NCBI GenBank assembly: GCA_002839315.1
Contig: PGXV01000005.1
Location: 91,269-155,268 of the forward strand
Direction: 5' to 3'
Length of the DNA stretch: 64,000 nucleotides
Source of the DNA: Spirochaetae bacterium HGW-Spirochaetae-3
Lineage (GTDB): Bacteria > Spirochaetota > Spirochaetia > Treponematales > UBA12059
Of this stretch, positions 37,508-45,732 are shown in pieces. Positions within the stretch are counted from its first letter, which is position 1; the number at the start of each line of letters is the position of its first letter. Position numbers and translations under genes: made by a program. The notes below the pieces were generated by a model that did not search any database, was not told the origin of the DNA, and worked only from the letters and a program-made list of their open reading frames with translations.

Positions 37508-38388
37508 CGGAGCGTTCCCCTCCTCGCGCCGGCGAGGGCCCGCGCCAGTATCGTATCGATCTCCTCGGTAATCGCCGGGTCGCCTCGCCATAAGGAGGCC
37601 GCGGCCCCGGAGGCGGCGCGCTCGCGCTTGAAGGCGATACGGCCGATGACGGGAATTCCCTCGCGCTCGCAGAATCCGGCTATGTCGGCGTCGCCGAAGC
37701 CGTCCTTGTTAATGACTACGCCAGCGGGAATACCGCGGCCGTTCGCCAGGCCTATAGCCGCCTTCAAGTCGTGGATGGAGAATTCCGTCGGTTCCGCGAC
37801 CAGCACGATATAGTCTGCGCCCTCGATCGCGTGCGTGGCCGGGCATGAGACGCCCGGGGGACAATCGCGTACGCTCAGCGAGGCGTAGGAAGCGGCGGCC
37901 CTCTTCTTCGTCGCCTCGATCACTACGGTGGACCGGATGTCGCCGACGACCATGCGTCCCTCGAGCAGCGATAGCCCGCCGGCGTCACTGATCGACGTCG
38001 CCCCGACCGTCATGGGCGTTTCTTCCAAGGCGGCGGTCGGGCAGGCCGCGACGCAGGCGCCGCATCCCTTGCATGCCTTCTGGTCTATCGTCATGACGCC
38101 GCCGATGGCGAGGATGGCCCCGAAGCGGCACGTCCTGGCGCAGAGGCCGCAACCCGTGCATCGCGCTTCCAGGAGCCTCGGTACGAGGACGGATACCTCC
38201 TCGGCGGCGCCGCTCGGCCGGGCGTCCTTGAAGTATCCCGTCGCGTCGGGCGCCTCGACGTCAAGGTCGACGAGAACGGTTGGCATGGTCCGGGCGCCGG
38301 CGATAGCCAGATGGGCGGCTACCGTCGTCTTCCCGGTGCCGCCCTTGCCGCTCGCGACGGCTATGACCGTCGTTCCGGCCTCGTTCAT
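37504..38388 (-). CDS. MinD/Mrp-type ATPase with inserted ferredoxin domain, copy 1
   Basis: 294 residues. Walker A is SGKGGTGKTT (residues 13-22); cluster cysteines are 77, 80, 83, 87 and 106, 109, 112, 116; DCPPGVSCPATHAI is the Walker B segment. It is a diverged tandem paralogue of copy 2, so the two probably form a heterodimer. The start MNEAGTTVIAVAS has only a weak ribosome site (AGGAT, 10 nt away). Confidence 0.88.
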   Translation of the reverse strand: MNEAGTTVIAVASGKGGTGKTTVAAHLAIAGARTMPTVLVDLDVEAPDATGYFKDARPSGAAEEVSVLVPRLLEARCTGCGLCARTCRFGAILAIGGVMTIDQKACKGCGACVAACPTAALEETPMTVGATSISDAGGLSLLEGRMVVGDIRSTVVIEATKKRAAASYASLSVRDCPPGVSCPATHAIEGADYIVLVAEPTEFSIHDLKAAIGLANGRGIPAGVVINKDGFGDADIAGFCEREGIPVIGRIAFKRERAASGAAASLWRGDPAITEEIDTILARALAGARRGTLR

Positions 38389-38418
38389 TAACCGGCATCC
38401 TCTGCGATTTCTTTACCG

Positions 38419-38745
38419 TCACCGGCTGGAACGTCTGCGGGGCGCTTTAAGAAGCGCTTCCGTACGGGCTAGTTCGGCTCGCAGGAATTTCGCTCGGGCT
38501 TCAAGAGCGACATTGATACCGGCGGCGCCTTCGGAGTCGCCGTTACCGACGCTGAACCAACCGAGCTCTCGGCCAGGGCCTACGCTCTGGCCCCGACCGT
38601 TACCGAAGCCGGCTCCTCGGCCGGTACCGTTACCGCGACATGCGCCTCTTCCGTATCCCCCGCGGGCTGAGGCGCCGCACGCGCCTAAGCCTCTCCCGGT
38701 CATCGGTCCCGCCCCTGTGGGTCCAGTTCTATTCATTCCAGGCAT
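38419..38745 (-). CDS. DUF5320-type Gly/Arg-rich small protein
   Basis: 108 residues. It starts MPGMNRTGPTGAGPMTGRG and continues GACGASARGGYGRGACRGNG, a glycine-rich low-complexity region, then a short helical C-terminus (ARAKFLRAELARTEALL) of coiled-coil type. Proteins of this pattern (DUF5320) are regular neighbours of MinD/NifX clusters. GGAGG lies 5 nt before the ATG at 38745; a longer frame to 38814 would run across the promoter region. First gene of the minus-strand operon down to 35946. Confidence 0.82.
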   Translation of the reverse strand: MPGMNRTGPTGAGPMTGRGLGACGASARGGYGRGACRGNGTGRGAGFGNGRGQSVGPGRELGWFSVGNGDSEGAAGINVALEARAKFLRAELARTEALLKAPRRRSSR

Positions 38746-38802
38746 GGTAGCCTCCATATCGTATAAGCGATTCTCGGCGCCGACGGCGCCTGACGAAAAT
38801 AG

Positions 38803-38859
38803 GGCATATGCCAATTACAACGTCGAGTTAAATATAGGCATATGCTCAATATGTGTCAA
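38803..38859 (-). promoter_or_regulatory. Promoter of the MinD/NifX operon with two GGCATATGC boxes
   Basis: On the minus strand, TTGACA (38859-38854), a 17-nt spacer and TATATT (38836-38831), a near-consensus promoter. One box (38837-38845) fills the spacer end against the -10, exactly as in the IscU-gene promoter. A second, fully palindromic box GGCATATGCC (38803-38812) lies about 12-21 nt after the predicted transcript start. Confidence 0.7.
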
Positions 38860-38890
38860 GCTTCAATGCACCGAGTACTAAAACTAAAAC

Positions 38891-38920
38891 TTGACAGAGT
38901 GGGAAATTGTCGTGTTTTAT
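38891..38920 (+). promoter_or_regulatory. Promoter of the MBL-fold gene, leaderless arrangement
   Basis: TTGACA (38891-38896), an 18-nt spacer and TTTTAT (38915-38920). The ATG at 38927 is 6 nt after the -10, at the expected transcript start, and no Shine-Dalgarno sequence lies between. Confidence 0.6.
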
Positions 38921-38926
38921 GGGCTT

Positions 38927-39742
38927 ATGACAATAATTCCATTGATGGACGATTTCTGTCCCAAGGGTAAGCTCCGCGGCGAGCATGGCCTGTCGTATTA
39001 TATAGAGACCGATTCGGCCAAGGTGCTGTTCGATACCGGCCAGACCGACGCGCTCATCGCCAACGCCGGGACTCTCGGCGTCGATCTAGATCGGCTCGAC
39101 GCGGTCGTTCTGAGCCACGGTCACTACGATCACTGCGGCGGACTCTCCGCGCTCTTCGAAGCCGTAGCGCCGGCTCGACCGGCCATGTACGCCGGAAAAG
39201 GCTATTCCGTACGCAAGTGGGCCAGGACGAACGACGGCCTGTCCGATATAGGCCTGCCTGAGTCCTCGAGGCCGCCGCGCGTTCCGGCCGCCATCGAGGT
39301 CGACGCTATCGTCAACCCGTTTCCCGGCCTTTTCCTGCAGCCTCGGGCCGAACGAGTCGACGGAGCGACGGCTAATCCCCGCTTCCGCCTGATTGAGGCC
39401 GGCGTTGAGCGCATGGACGATTTCGACGACGAGCTGTCCATCGTCGTCGAAGAGCGCGGCGGCATCGTCGTAATTACCGGATGCGCTCATCGAGGCATCG
39501 TCAATATCGTCAAGGCGGCTATGCGAGCATTCCCCGGCAAGCCCCTGGCCGCTATCGTCGGCGGATTCCATCTAGGAGACGCTCCCGACGGGACCCTGTC
39601 CCTGATAGCCGACGGCATCGCCGAATTGGCTCCGGGACGCATCCTCTGCGGGCATTGTACCGGTACGCGCGGCTTCGCCGCCATATCCGCTCGTAACCGA
39701 GACGTATCCTGGCTGGCATGCGGGATGCGGGTAGACGTATAG
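38927..39742 (+). CDS. MBL-fold metallohydrolase (dihydropteridine synthase-like group)
   Basis: 271 residues. The metal motif is LSHGHYDHCGGLS, with later histidines in VITGCAHRGIVNI and GGFHLGD, and GHCTG near the end. This subgroup is often annotated as 7,8-dihydropterin-6-methyl-4-(beta-D-ribofuranosyl)-aminobenzene-phosphate synthase and regularly sits beside MinD/NifX genes. Start at 38927 (MTIIPLMDDF) matches the family N-terminus; a frame extension begins at 38891 inside the promoter. It is divergent from the MinD operon. Confidence 0.85.
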   Translation: MTIIPLMDDFCPKGKLRGEHGLSYYIETDSAKVLFDTGQTDALIANAGTLGVDLDRLDAVVLSHGHYDHCGGLSALFEAVAPARPAMYAGKGYSVRKWARTNDGLSDIGLPESSRPPRVPAAIEVDAIVNPFPGLFLQPRAERVDGATANPRFRLIEAGVERMDDFDDELSIVVEERGGIVVITGCAHRGIVNIVKAAMRAFPGKPLAAIVGGFHLGDAPDGTLSLIADGIAELAPGRILCGHCTGTRGFAAISARNRDVSWLACGMRVDV

Positions 39743-39870
39743 CCGCGAGGCGCCGGCCTTGACGTCCTGAAGGGCAAGAAGTATTTTAATTAACGATTCG
39801 GGCTATACGCCGGATCCGATCCCCAACCGTTCCCCGCCCGGCGAAAGCGTCCGAGGAAGATGGAGCTATA

Positions 39871-40323
39871 ATGGCAACGAGAGTACCCGTATCGTTCTTC
39901 GAGGCTAAGGACGTCGCCTTCATCGGCTATTCGAGCCGGCACGCCGCTTATTGTACCGCGATCAGGACGGCCTTCGAGGCGCGCGGCGCGCGCGTCCATG
40001 CGGTCAATCCGGGCTCCGGCCCGTATGACGTCGAGGCGTACGCCTCCGTCGCGGGCGTACCGGGCTCTCCCGAGCTGGCCGTCGTAATCACGAACCGCTC
40101 CCGCAACGACTCGATACTCGACGAGTTGGCGGCCAAGGGCGTCAGGCGCGTCATATTCGGTTCCAAGGCGTCGGCCGACGGCTCGACCCTCGAACGTTGC
40201 GCCTCCCTCGGCATGGAAGGCGTCGTCGTCTGTCCGCTCCAGGCCCTCGGTTCCGGTTTCCATCGGTTCCACGGCTGGCTGGCCGGCGTGCCCAAGGCAC
40301 CGGTGGACGGCGCGAGGGCATGA
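39871..40323 (+). CDS. CoA-binding domain protein
   Basis: 150 residues. A single Rossmann-like CoA_binding domain is suggested by VAFIGYSSRHAAYCTAIRTA, HAVNPGSGPYD and the second-half strand VVITNRSRNDSILDELAAKG. The family is found as stand-alone small proteins in anaerobes and occurs beside MBL/MinD genes; its ligand is often unproven. GGAG is 7 nt upstream. The stop overlaps the next gene (ATGA). Confidence 0.7.
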   Translation: MATRVPVSFFEAKDVAFIGYSSRHAAYCTAIRTAFEARGARVHAVNPGSGPYDVEAYASVAGVPGSPELAVVITNRSRNDSILDELAAKGVRRVIFGSKASADGSTLERCASLGMEGVVVCPLQALGSGFHRFHGWLAGVPKAPVDGARA

Positions 40324-40673
40324 AGAAGAATAGTTACGGGCCGGCGTACGCGCCGCTGCTCGCGCTTAGCGCCTTGTTCGGAATGGGCGCCGTTATCACG
40401 CTCATACCGAATCCCGGGGCTTCGTGGCCGAATATCATGGGCTATTCTTCCGTCTGCACGTTCGCTCCCGGGGCCGCCTTCGCGTGCGCTCTGCTTGCGG
40501 CTATCACCTGTACGATACGCGCGCGCCTCGTAAGGCGCTGGACTGCGCCGGCCTTCATCCCGATCCTCGCGATAGCGGCGCTCGGGTTGGGACTCGCGGT
40601 CTCCACCGTCGCGTGGGCGGGCGTCAAGGCCGAATACTCGGATTCGACCAGCGCGGCCTCCGCTATCGAATGA
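40320..40673 (+). CDS. Hypothetical membrane protein, three helices
   Basis: 117 residues with three hydrophobic segments (about 10-32, 42-63, 75-100). No family recognised. The ATG at 40320 overlaps the stop of the CoA-binding gene, so it is in the same operon. A tail of small polar residues (SDSTSAASAIE) ends it. Confidence 0.65.
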   Translation: MKKNSYGPAYAPLLALSALFGMGAVITLIPNPGASWPNIMGYSSVCTFAPGAAFACALLAAITCTIRARLVRRWTAPAFIPILAIAALGLGLAVSTVAWAGVKAEYSDSTSAASAIE

Positions 40674-40687
40674 GGCGGCGCGCTTCG

Positions 40688-40909
40688 ATGGAAGACCGCA
40701 GGAGGGTTCTGTCGGACGAGCGGCCGTTCTCGTACCGTATCACCAAGGACGGTAAGGCTATCGTCTCGTGGAACGGCCGCGCCGTCGTGACGCTAGGCGC
40801 CATGGACGCCGCGAGGCTCGAGAGGACGGCGGCCTCCGGCGACGAGTACGCTGTGCAGCTATTCCTCGCCAAGGCCACCGGTAACTTCAAGCACGGCAAC
40901 GAGCGCTGA
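40688..40909 (+). CDS. Small conserved cytoplasmic protein
   Basis: 73 residues: RPFSYRITKDGKAIVSWNGR in the middle and the ending FLAKATGNFKHGNER. I recall this ending as a recurrent signature of uncharacterised 70-80-residue proteins in several phyla but cannot name the family. Start at 40688 (GAGGCGG upstream); the ATG at 40670, overlapping the previous stop, is possible. Operon with the two genes before it. Confidence 0.65.
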   Translation: MEDRRRVLSDERPFSYRITKDGKAIVSWNGRAVVTLGAMDAARLERTAASGDEYAVQLFLAKATGNFKHGNER

Positions 40910-40919
40910 TACCCAGGGC

Positions 40920-41588
40920 TCAGTCCAGCCAGCCCAGGCGGGACGACGCGAACGGCACGATGAACCCGAAGAACGTGCCTATCGCCGCCCCCCCGGCCAC
41001 GTCCGTCAGGAAGTGCGAACCGGAGCCGACGCGCAGTCCGGCCGTCACGCCCGCGAGAGCGTAGGCGGCGACCACCGCGGGCACACGGTACGGGGAGTCG
41101 GGATAGCGTTCCTTGAACAGCGTCGCGGTGAAGGCCGCGCCGGTGAAGGCCATGATCGAGTGCCTCGACGGGAACGAGTCGATATAGTCCCCGTCGGCAA
41201 TCGCCGAGGCGGGCGGATCGTCGAAGTACATGTAGGGCCGTTCCCGCTCTATAACCGCCTTCAGGAGCGTTCCGGTCGCGAACGAGATCATCGCAGAACC
41301 CGCGTACATCGCGCCTATGCCCAGCCAGTCCTCCGTCGGCGCGGCTAACGCGAAGACCGACGGCGCCAGGAAGGCCGCGTACTGCGTGTAATCCGAAGCG
41401 ATGTCGATAGGTTCGCTATAGGAGAACATCAACGAACGGTCGATGAGGTTGACGTCGTAGCTCGGTAGCGGGTAGGTCGCTTCCTGCGCCCCCGTCGCGA
41501 CGGGAGCCAGGGCGCAGGCCAGCACCAGCAGGGCGGCCGGTCCCGCTCGGAGCGATGTACTATCTGTTCGTCGTGGTAGTAGCTTCAT
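40920..41588 (-). CDS. PAP2-family membrane phosphatase
   Basis: 222 residues with an N-terminal signal or helix, then the three phosphatase motifs: KAVIERERPYM (motif 1), PSRHS (motif 2, with R for the usual G) and GSGSHFLTDVAGG (motif 3; S in place of the first R in the usual SR). It would dephosphorylate a lipid phosphate or pyrophosphate at the membrane. TAGAAT ends 6 nt before the ATG and no ribosome site is seen, so a leaderless transcript is possible. Confidence 0.8.
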   Translation of the reverse strand: MKLLPRRTDSTSLRAGPAALLVLACALAPVATGAQEATYPLPSYDVNLIDRSLMFSYSEPIDIASDYTQYAAFLAPSVFALAAPTEDWLGIGAMYAGSAMISFATGTLLKAVIERERPYMYFDDPPASAIADGDYIDSFPSRHSIMAFTGAAFTATLFKERYPDSPYRVPAVVAAYALAGVTAGLRVGSGSHFLTDVAGGAAIGTFFGFIVPFASSRLGWLD

Positions 41589-41719
41589 GGACGTATTCTA
41601 GCGCATTCCGCGCGTTCTTGGCTGTAGCCCTCTCGTAGCGACCGGCCTGATCGGTTTTACCAGAAGTGTAACTGGCAACGCTCTGGACGGATCGATACGA
41701 TCGTTAGCCGGAGAACAAT

Positions 41720-42421
41720 ATGCGTATCGCGCCCATCGAGATAGGATCCATACCCGCGCTGCTGTACGGAGAACCCGCCGGCAAGGCGTTCCTCTACGTC
41801 CACGGCAAGAGCGCCAGCAAGGAGAGCGCGGCGGGATTCGCGTCGCTGGCGACGGCCAGGGGCTATCAGGTGCTCAGCTTCGACCTGCCGCGGCACGGCG
41901 ACCGTATGGACGACGCCACGCCGTGCGACGCCCGCGACGGCTCTCGCGACGTACGGGCCGTCTATGACTACCTTGCCGGCGACTACGAGACGACGTCGCT
42001 CTTCGCCTGCAGCCTCGGCGCGTACTTCAGCCTGTTGGCCTTCCGCGACGTAGCGTTCGGCCGCTGCCTCTTCCTGTCGCCCATCCTCGACATGGAGCGG
42101 CTCATACGTAACATGATGAGCTGGTCGGGCGTAACCGAGGATAGGCTGCGCGAATCCGGCGAGATAGCGACCGACTTCGGCGAGACGCTGTCCTGGGACT
42201 ACTACCGCTACGCGACGGCGCATCCCGTAGACCGCTGGCCAAGCCCCACGTCCATCCTGTACGGCGAGCGCGACGACATAACCGAGCGCCCCGTCCTAGA
42301 CGAGTTCGCGTCCCGGTTCGGCTGCGACGTCACCGTCATGCAGGACGGCGAGCACTACTTCCACACCCCGGAGCAGCTCGACTACCTGACTCGATGGATG
42401 ACTGAACGACTAAGCCAGTAA
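41720..42421 (+). CDS. Alpha/beta hydrolase
   Basis: 233 residues. The nucleophile elbow is FACSLGAYFS (serine in CSLG), the acid is in YGERDDIT, and the histidine in GEHYFHTPEQ near the end. The N-terminus LYVHGKSASKES gives the oxyanion HG motif. Short lid, cytoplasmic, no signal peptide. The substrate (ester or peptide) is unknown. GGAG lies 7 nt upstream of the ATG. Confidence 0.82.
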   Translation: MRIAPIEIGSIPALLYGEPAGKAFLYVHGKSASKESAAGFASLATARGYQVLSFDLPRHGDRMDDATPCDARDGSRDVRAVYDYLAGDYETTSLFACSLGAYFSLLAFRDVAFGRCLFLSPILDMERLIRNMMSWSGVTEDRLRESGEIATDFGETLSWDYYRYATAHPVDRWPSPTSILYGERDDITERPVLDEFASRFGCDVTVMQDGEHYFHTPEQLDYLTRWMTERLSQ

Positions 42422-42805
42422 ACCGAGCCCTCATTACGAGATAGCAAGCGGCGAGTCGCGTAGCGACGAACTCGCTTATGCGAAGCCCGGTAACGCCAGT
42501 AAATAAGCAAGCGGCGAGACGCGAAGCGCCGAGCTCGCTTGGGAGACGCCTCCCTGCGCACCACGCTATTATTAAGCGGCAAACCGCGCCAGCGGTTTGT
42601 CCGCTTGAATAATAACACCCGAATCGCCGCGCCAGTCGGCGATACGGTGTAAGCGTAGCTGATCGCGGCTTTAGCCCGCGATCAGCCTGTTCATCCGCGC
42701 GATGAAATCTCGGCATCCGTGCCGTGTCCCGTCCGTCGGAGCGGACGGGGCGGAGGATTGAGCGCACCATCCTTGGTGCGCCCGATTTCGTCGCGATGCC
42801 GCTGT
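42422..42805. other. 384-bp intergenic region with palindromic repeats and an htpG 3' fragment
   Basis: No gene. Contents in order: two related units starting agcaagcggcgag (near 42446 and 42508), each foldable; the large hairpin 42568-42613; a segment (42690-42714) nearly identical to the 3' end of htpG (42821-42845); a hairpin 42728-42749 (cccgtccg / cggacggg); and a hairpin 42762-42781 (gcgcacca-tcct-tggtgcgc) 25 bp after the htpG stop. Confidence 0.65.
42568..42613. terminator. Bidirectional hairpin between the hydrolase and htpG genes
   Basis: attatt-aagcgg-caaaccgc (42568-42587) pairs with its complement at 42592-42613, with two 1-nt bulges and a 4-nt loop. Flanking A and T tracts are short, so it may end both convergent transcripts or be a REP-like element. 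Confidence 0.5.
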
Positions 42806-44665
42806 TTATCCTATCAAGCGGTTCATCCGCGCGACGAAATCGGCGGGATCCTTGAGGGGGGCGCCTTCGACGAGGAGGGCCTGATCGAGGAGCACGCGCG
42901 CTACGTCGGCGGCCATCGCCTCGTCGTCGGACGCGGCGAGCCTCATCACGAGGGCGTGGTCGCCGTTGACCTCGAGGATAGGCTTGACATCGAAATCGCC
43001 GGCGCGTCCCATGCTCTTCATGAACTGCTGGAGCTGGAGGCTCGGGTCGTCCGCGTCGACGACGATGCAGGACGGGCTCTCGGTAAGCCGGGCGGACAGC
43101 CTGACGTCCTTGACCTCGTCGCCGAGCGCCTTCTTGATGCGCTCTATGGCGGGGGCGAGGTCCTTTGCCTTCTGCTCGTCGGGCTTGTCCTCGAATTCCT
43201 TCTCGGCGCCGGCGCGGTTGACGGCCTTGAGCTCGAGCTCTCCGTACTTGCCGACCATCGGCATGACGAGCTCGTCTATCTCGTCAGGGCAGATCAGCAC
43301 CTCGACGCCCTGCTTGCGGTACATCTCCAGGAGCGGCGATTTCCTGAGCCTGTCCTCGGAGTCGCCGGCTATGAAGTATATCGCCTTCTGGTCGTCCTTC
43401 ATGCGCGACTTATAGTCGGCGAAGGAGGTCCATCCTTCCGCCTGCGAGCTCTTGAAGCGTACCAGCTCCATGAGCGCCTCGCGATTGGCGAAGTCGCCGT
43501 ACAGGCCTTCCTTGAGCGGCCGGTTGAATTCCGTTATGAACGAAGCGTACTTGTCCTTGTTCGCGGTCGACAGGTCCTTGAACTCCGACAGGATCTTCTT
43601 GACGGAAGCGGTCCTGATGGAATTCATCACGCGGTTCTGCTGTAGTATCTCGCGGCTGACGTTGAGCGGCAGGTCCTCGGAGTCGACGACGCCGCGGACG
43701 AAGCGAAGGTATACCGGCAGTAGTTCCTTGTCGTCGTCGGTGATGAAGACGCGGCGGACGTACAGCTTTACGCCCGGCTTGTAGTCGGCGTGGTACAGGT
43801 CGAAAGGCGCCTTGGACGGAATATAGAATAGGGTCGTGTACTCGATCGTGCCCTCGGCCTTGGTGTGGGTCCAGAGCAGAGGCTCCTCGTCGGAATCGGC
43901 GATGTTCTTGTAGAACTCGACGTAGTCCTCGTCCTTGAGCTCGGACTTGGGCCTGCGCCAGAGGGCCTGGGCGCTATTGATCTGCTCGTCCTTGTGGATC
44001 TTCGAGCCCTTCTTCTTGCCCTTGTCGTCGTACTCGTCCTCGTCGTACGACAGGCGGATGGGGTAGGCGACGTGGTTGGAGTACTTCTTGACGAGCTCCT
44101 CGAGGCGCCAGCGGGAGAGGAACTCGCGGCCGTCGTCGTTCATCCTGAGCACGAGCGTCGTGCCGTGGCCGTCGCGAGTGCCCGGCTCGATGTCGTAGGA
44201 TCCCTTGCCGTCGCTCTTCCAGACCCACGCGGAGTCCTGGCCGGCCTTGCGGGTCGTGACCGTGACGTCGTCGGAGACCATGTAGCTGGCGTAGAAGCCG
44301 ACGCCGAAGCGCCCTATGAGGTTGGAGTCCTTGCGCTTGTCCTCCGCCATAGCCTCGATGAAGCGCCTCGTGCCCGAGCGCGCGATGGTGCCGAGGTTCT
44401 CGACGAGGTCGGTCTCGTCCATGCCTACGCCGTTGTCGGCTATGGTCAGCGTGCCGGCCTCGGCGTCGAAGCCGATGGCGATGACGGGATCGAAGGAAAT
44501 AGTCTTGTACGCGTCGTCGGAGACGCTCAGGTACTTGAGCTTGTCGATGGCGTCCGACGCGTTGGATACGAGTTCCCGTAAGAATATCTCGCGGTGCGAG
44601 TACATCGAATGAATGATGAGCTGGAGGAGCTGGTTGACTTCAGCCTGGAATTGATGCATGGCCAT
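42806..44665 (-). CDS. htpG: Molecular chaperone HtpG (Hsp90)
   Basis: 619 residues. The GHKL ATP-binding region has LRELVSNASDAIDKLKYLS, LTIADNGVGM and IGRFGVGFYASYMV; the middle domain has DLPLNVSREILQQN; the C-terminus dimerises. The start at 44665 (MAMHQFQAEVNQLL) has GGGAG 8 nt upstream; a second ATG at 44659 is possible. No CIRCE operator (inverted TTAGCACTC) is seen upstream. Confidence 0.95.
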   Translation of the reverse strand: MAMHQFQAEVNQLLQLIIHSMYSHREIFLRELVSNASDAIDKLKYLSVSDDAYKTISFDPVIAIGFDAEAGTLTIADNGVGMDETDLVENLGTIARSGTRRFIEAMAEDKRKDSNLIGRFGVGFYASYMVSDDVTVTTRKAGQDSAWVWKSDGKGSYDIEPGTRDGHGTTLVLRMNDDGREFLSRWRLEELVKKYSNHVAYPIRLSYDEDEYDDKGKKKGSKIHKDEQINSAQALWRRPKSELKDEDYVEFYKNIADSDEEPLLWTHTKAEGTIEYTTLFYIPSKAPFDLYHADYKPGVKLYVRRVFITDDDKELLPVYLRFVRGVVDSEDLPLNVSREILQQNRVMNSIRTASVKKILSEFKDLSTANKDKYASFITEFNRPLKEGLYGDFANREALMELVRFKSSQAEGWTSFADYKSRMKDDQKAIYFIAGDSEDRLRKSPLLEMYRKQGVEVLICPDEIDELVMPMVGKYGELELKAVNRAGAEKEFEDKPDEQKAKDLAPAIERIKKALGDEVKDVRLSARLTESPSCIVVDADDPSLQLQQFMKSMGRAGDFDVKPILEVNGDHALVMRLAASDDEAMAADVARVLLDQALLVEGAPLKDPADFVARMNRLIG

Positions 44666-44744
44666 GGAGTATCTCCCGTAGTCAGTAAGGATAGAGTTTA
44701 TTGACAATGTACTTACTGGCGGGCGGGATCGGCAAGTGCGTCGG

Positions 44745-45611
44745 CTAGTCGAAAATATACGGAGACCATTGCCGTACGAAGCCCTTGAACCCGTACTCGG
44801 CGGCCTTGTCGGCGTATGCGTCGGCGCCGTCGCCGAAATGCATCAGGCCGGTTATCGCCTTGATGGGGGCGGGCAGTTCCTTCAGCTCCTCGAGCGAGGC
44901 GTGCACTCCTCCAGTGAAGAGCTGGCAGTCGTGGAATATCGCGTCGAGCTCGTAGCGGCCTTCCAGGAAGTCGAACAGTTCCGGGTCGAAGCGGGTATCG
45001 CTCGTATACAGGATCCTGTCGTCTATCACGACGCCGTAGCTCGGCGAGGACGAGCGCCAGCTCGGCGCGGAATCGGGTATATGCTTGGTCCTGAACATCG
45101 AGAGCCTTATCGACCCCACGCGCGCCTCGCAGAGTTGCCTGTCCGCGCCGGCGACCGGAACGACGTCCGCGGCTTCCCATAGGTCCTCGAAGCGCAGGTA
45201 CCTGCCGTCTATCCGCTCATTATACGCGGCGCCCCCCTTGAGAGAGTGCTTCCACAGGAATTTCCTGTATGCCGCCGGGGCTACGATGGTAGGCTTTTTC
45301 TTCGCGACGTACCGATTGAGGAGCATCACCTCTTCGAGGCCCCCTATATGATCGGCGTGCGAGTGCGTAATGAGGTAGTTCTTGACGTCGGTGACCGACA
45401 GGCCAAGGGCGGCGAGAGCCTCGGGCGCTCTCGTTCCGCAATCTATGAGGACATGATCGTTTCCTTTAACGACGAGGGCGTTGTTCTGGTATAATTTCTT
45501 TGTGAAGGCGCTCCCGGCGCCGATAAAGGTAATGGACAGGGATCGGTCGTTCCTCGTCAGCAGATCGCTCGAGCCTTTTCTTGGTATCGCGGTCGTGCTG
45601 TTCTCGTCCAT
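44745..45611 (-). CDS. MBL-fold metallohydrolase (RNase Z/phosphodiesterase-like)
   Basis: 288 residues. Motif HSHADHIGGLEEV and preceding DCG (LIDCGTRAPEAL), with later D in YTSDTRFDPEL and H in FHDCQLFTGGVH and MHFGDGAD. It lies nearer to the RNase Z/PqqB-like phosphodiesterases than to glyoxalase II. Start at 45611 (MDENST): TTGAAA (45647-45642), 17-nt spacer and TATAGT (45624-45619) end 7 nt before it with no ribosome site; the longer frame would cover the promoter. Divergent from the M23 gene. Confidence 0.82.
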   Translation of the reverse strand: MDENSTTAIPRKGSSDLLTRNDRSLSITFIGAGSAFTKKLYQNNALVVKGNDHVLIDCGTRAPEALAALGLSVTDVKNYLITHSHADHIGGLEEVMLLNRYVAKKKPTIVAPAAYRKFLWKHSLKGGAAYNERIDGRYLRFEDLWEAADVVPVAGADRQLCEARVGSIRLSMFRTKHIPDSAPSWRSSSPSYGVVIDDRILYTSDTRFDPELFDFLEGRYELDAIFHDCQLFTGGVHASLEELKELPAPIKAITGLMHFGDGADAYADKAAEYGFKGFVRQWSPYIFD

Positions 45612-45672
45612 TAGGGATACTATACTGTACCGTGGGCGGGTTTTCAAAACGCTATATAAAAAGCGTTAATAT

Positions 45673-45702
45673 TTGACACCGATACTGTTGCCGTGGTACA
45701 GT
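45673..45702 (+). promoter_or_regulatory. Promoter of the M23 peptidase gene
   Basis: TTGACA (45673-45678), 18-nt spacer, TACAGT (45697-45702), giving a leader of about 25 nt with GGAGG at 45722-45726. It is back to back with the promoter of the MBL gene. Confidence 0.65.
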
Positions 45703-45732
45703 TTTCACGATTTTATCATATGGAGGAATGCG

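Noticed and set aside
38891..38926. TTG start for the MBL-fold gene
   Set aside because: The TTG is part of the -35 box TTGACA; the family N-terminus begins at 38927.
44666..44745. CIRCE heat-shock operator upstream of htpG
   Set aside because: No inverted TTAGCACTC/GAGTGCTAA pair is present.
45673..45732. TTG start for the M23 gene at 45673
   Set aside because: Also lies in the -35 box; GGAGG supports the TTG at 45733.
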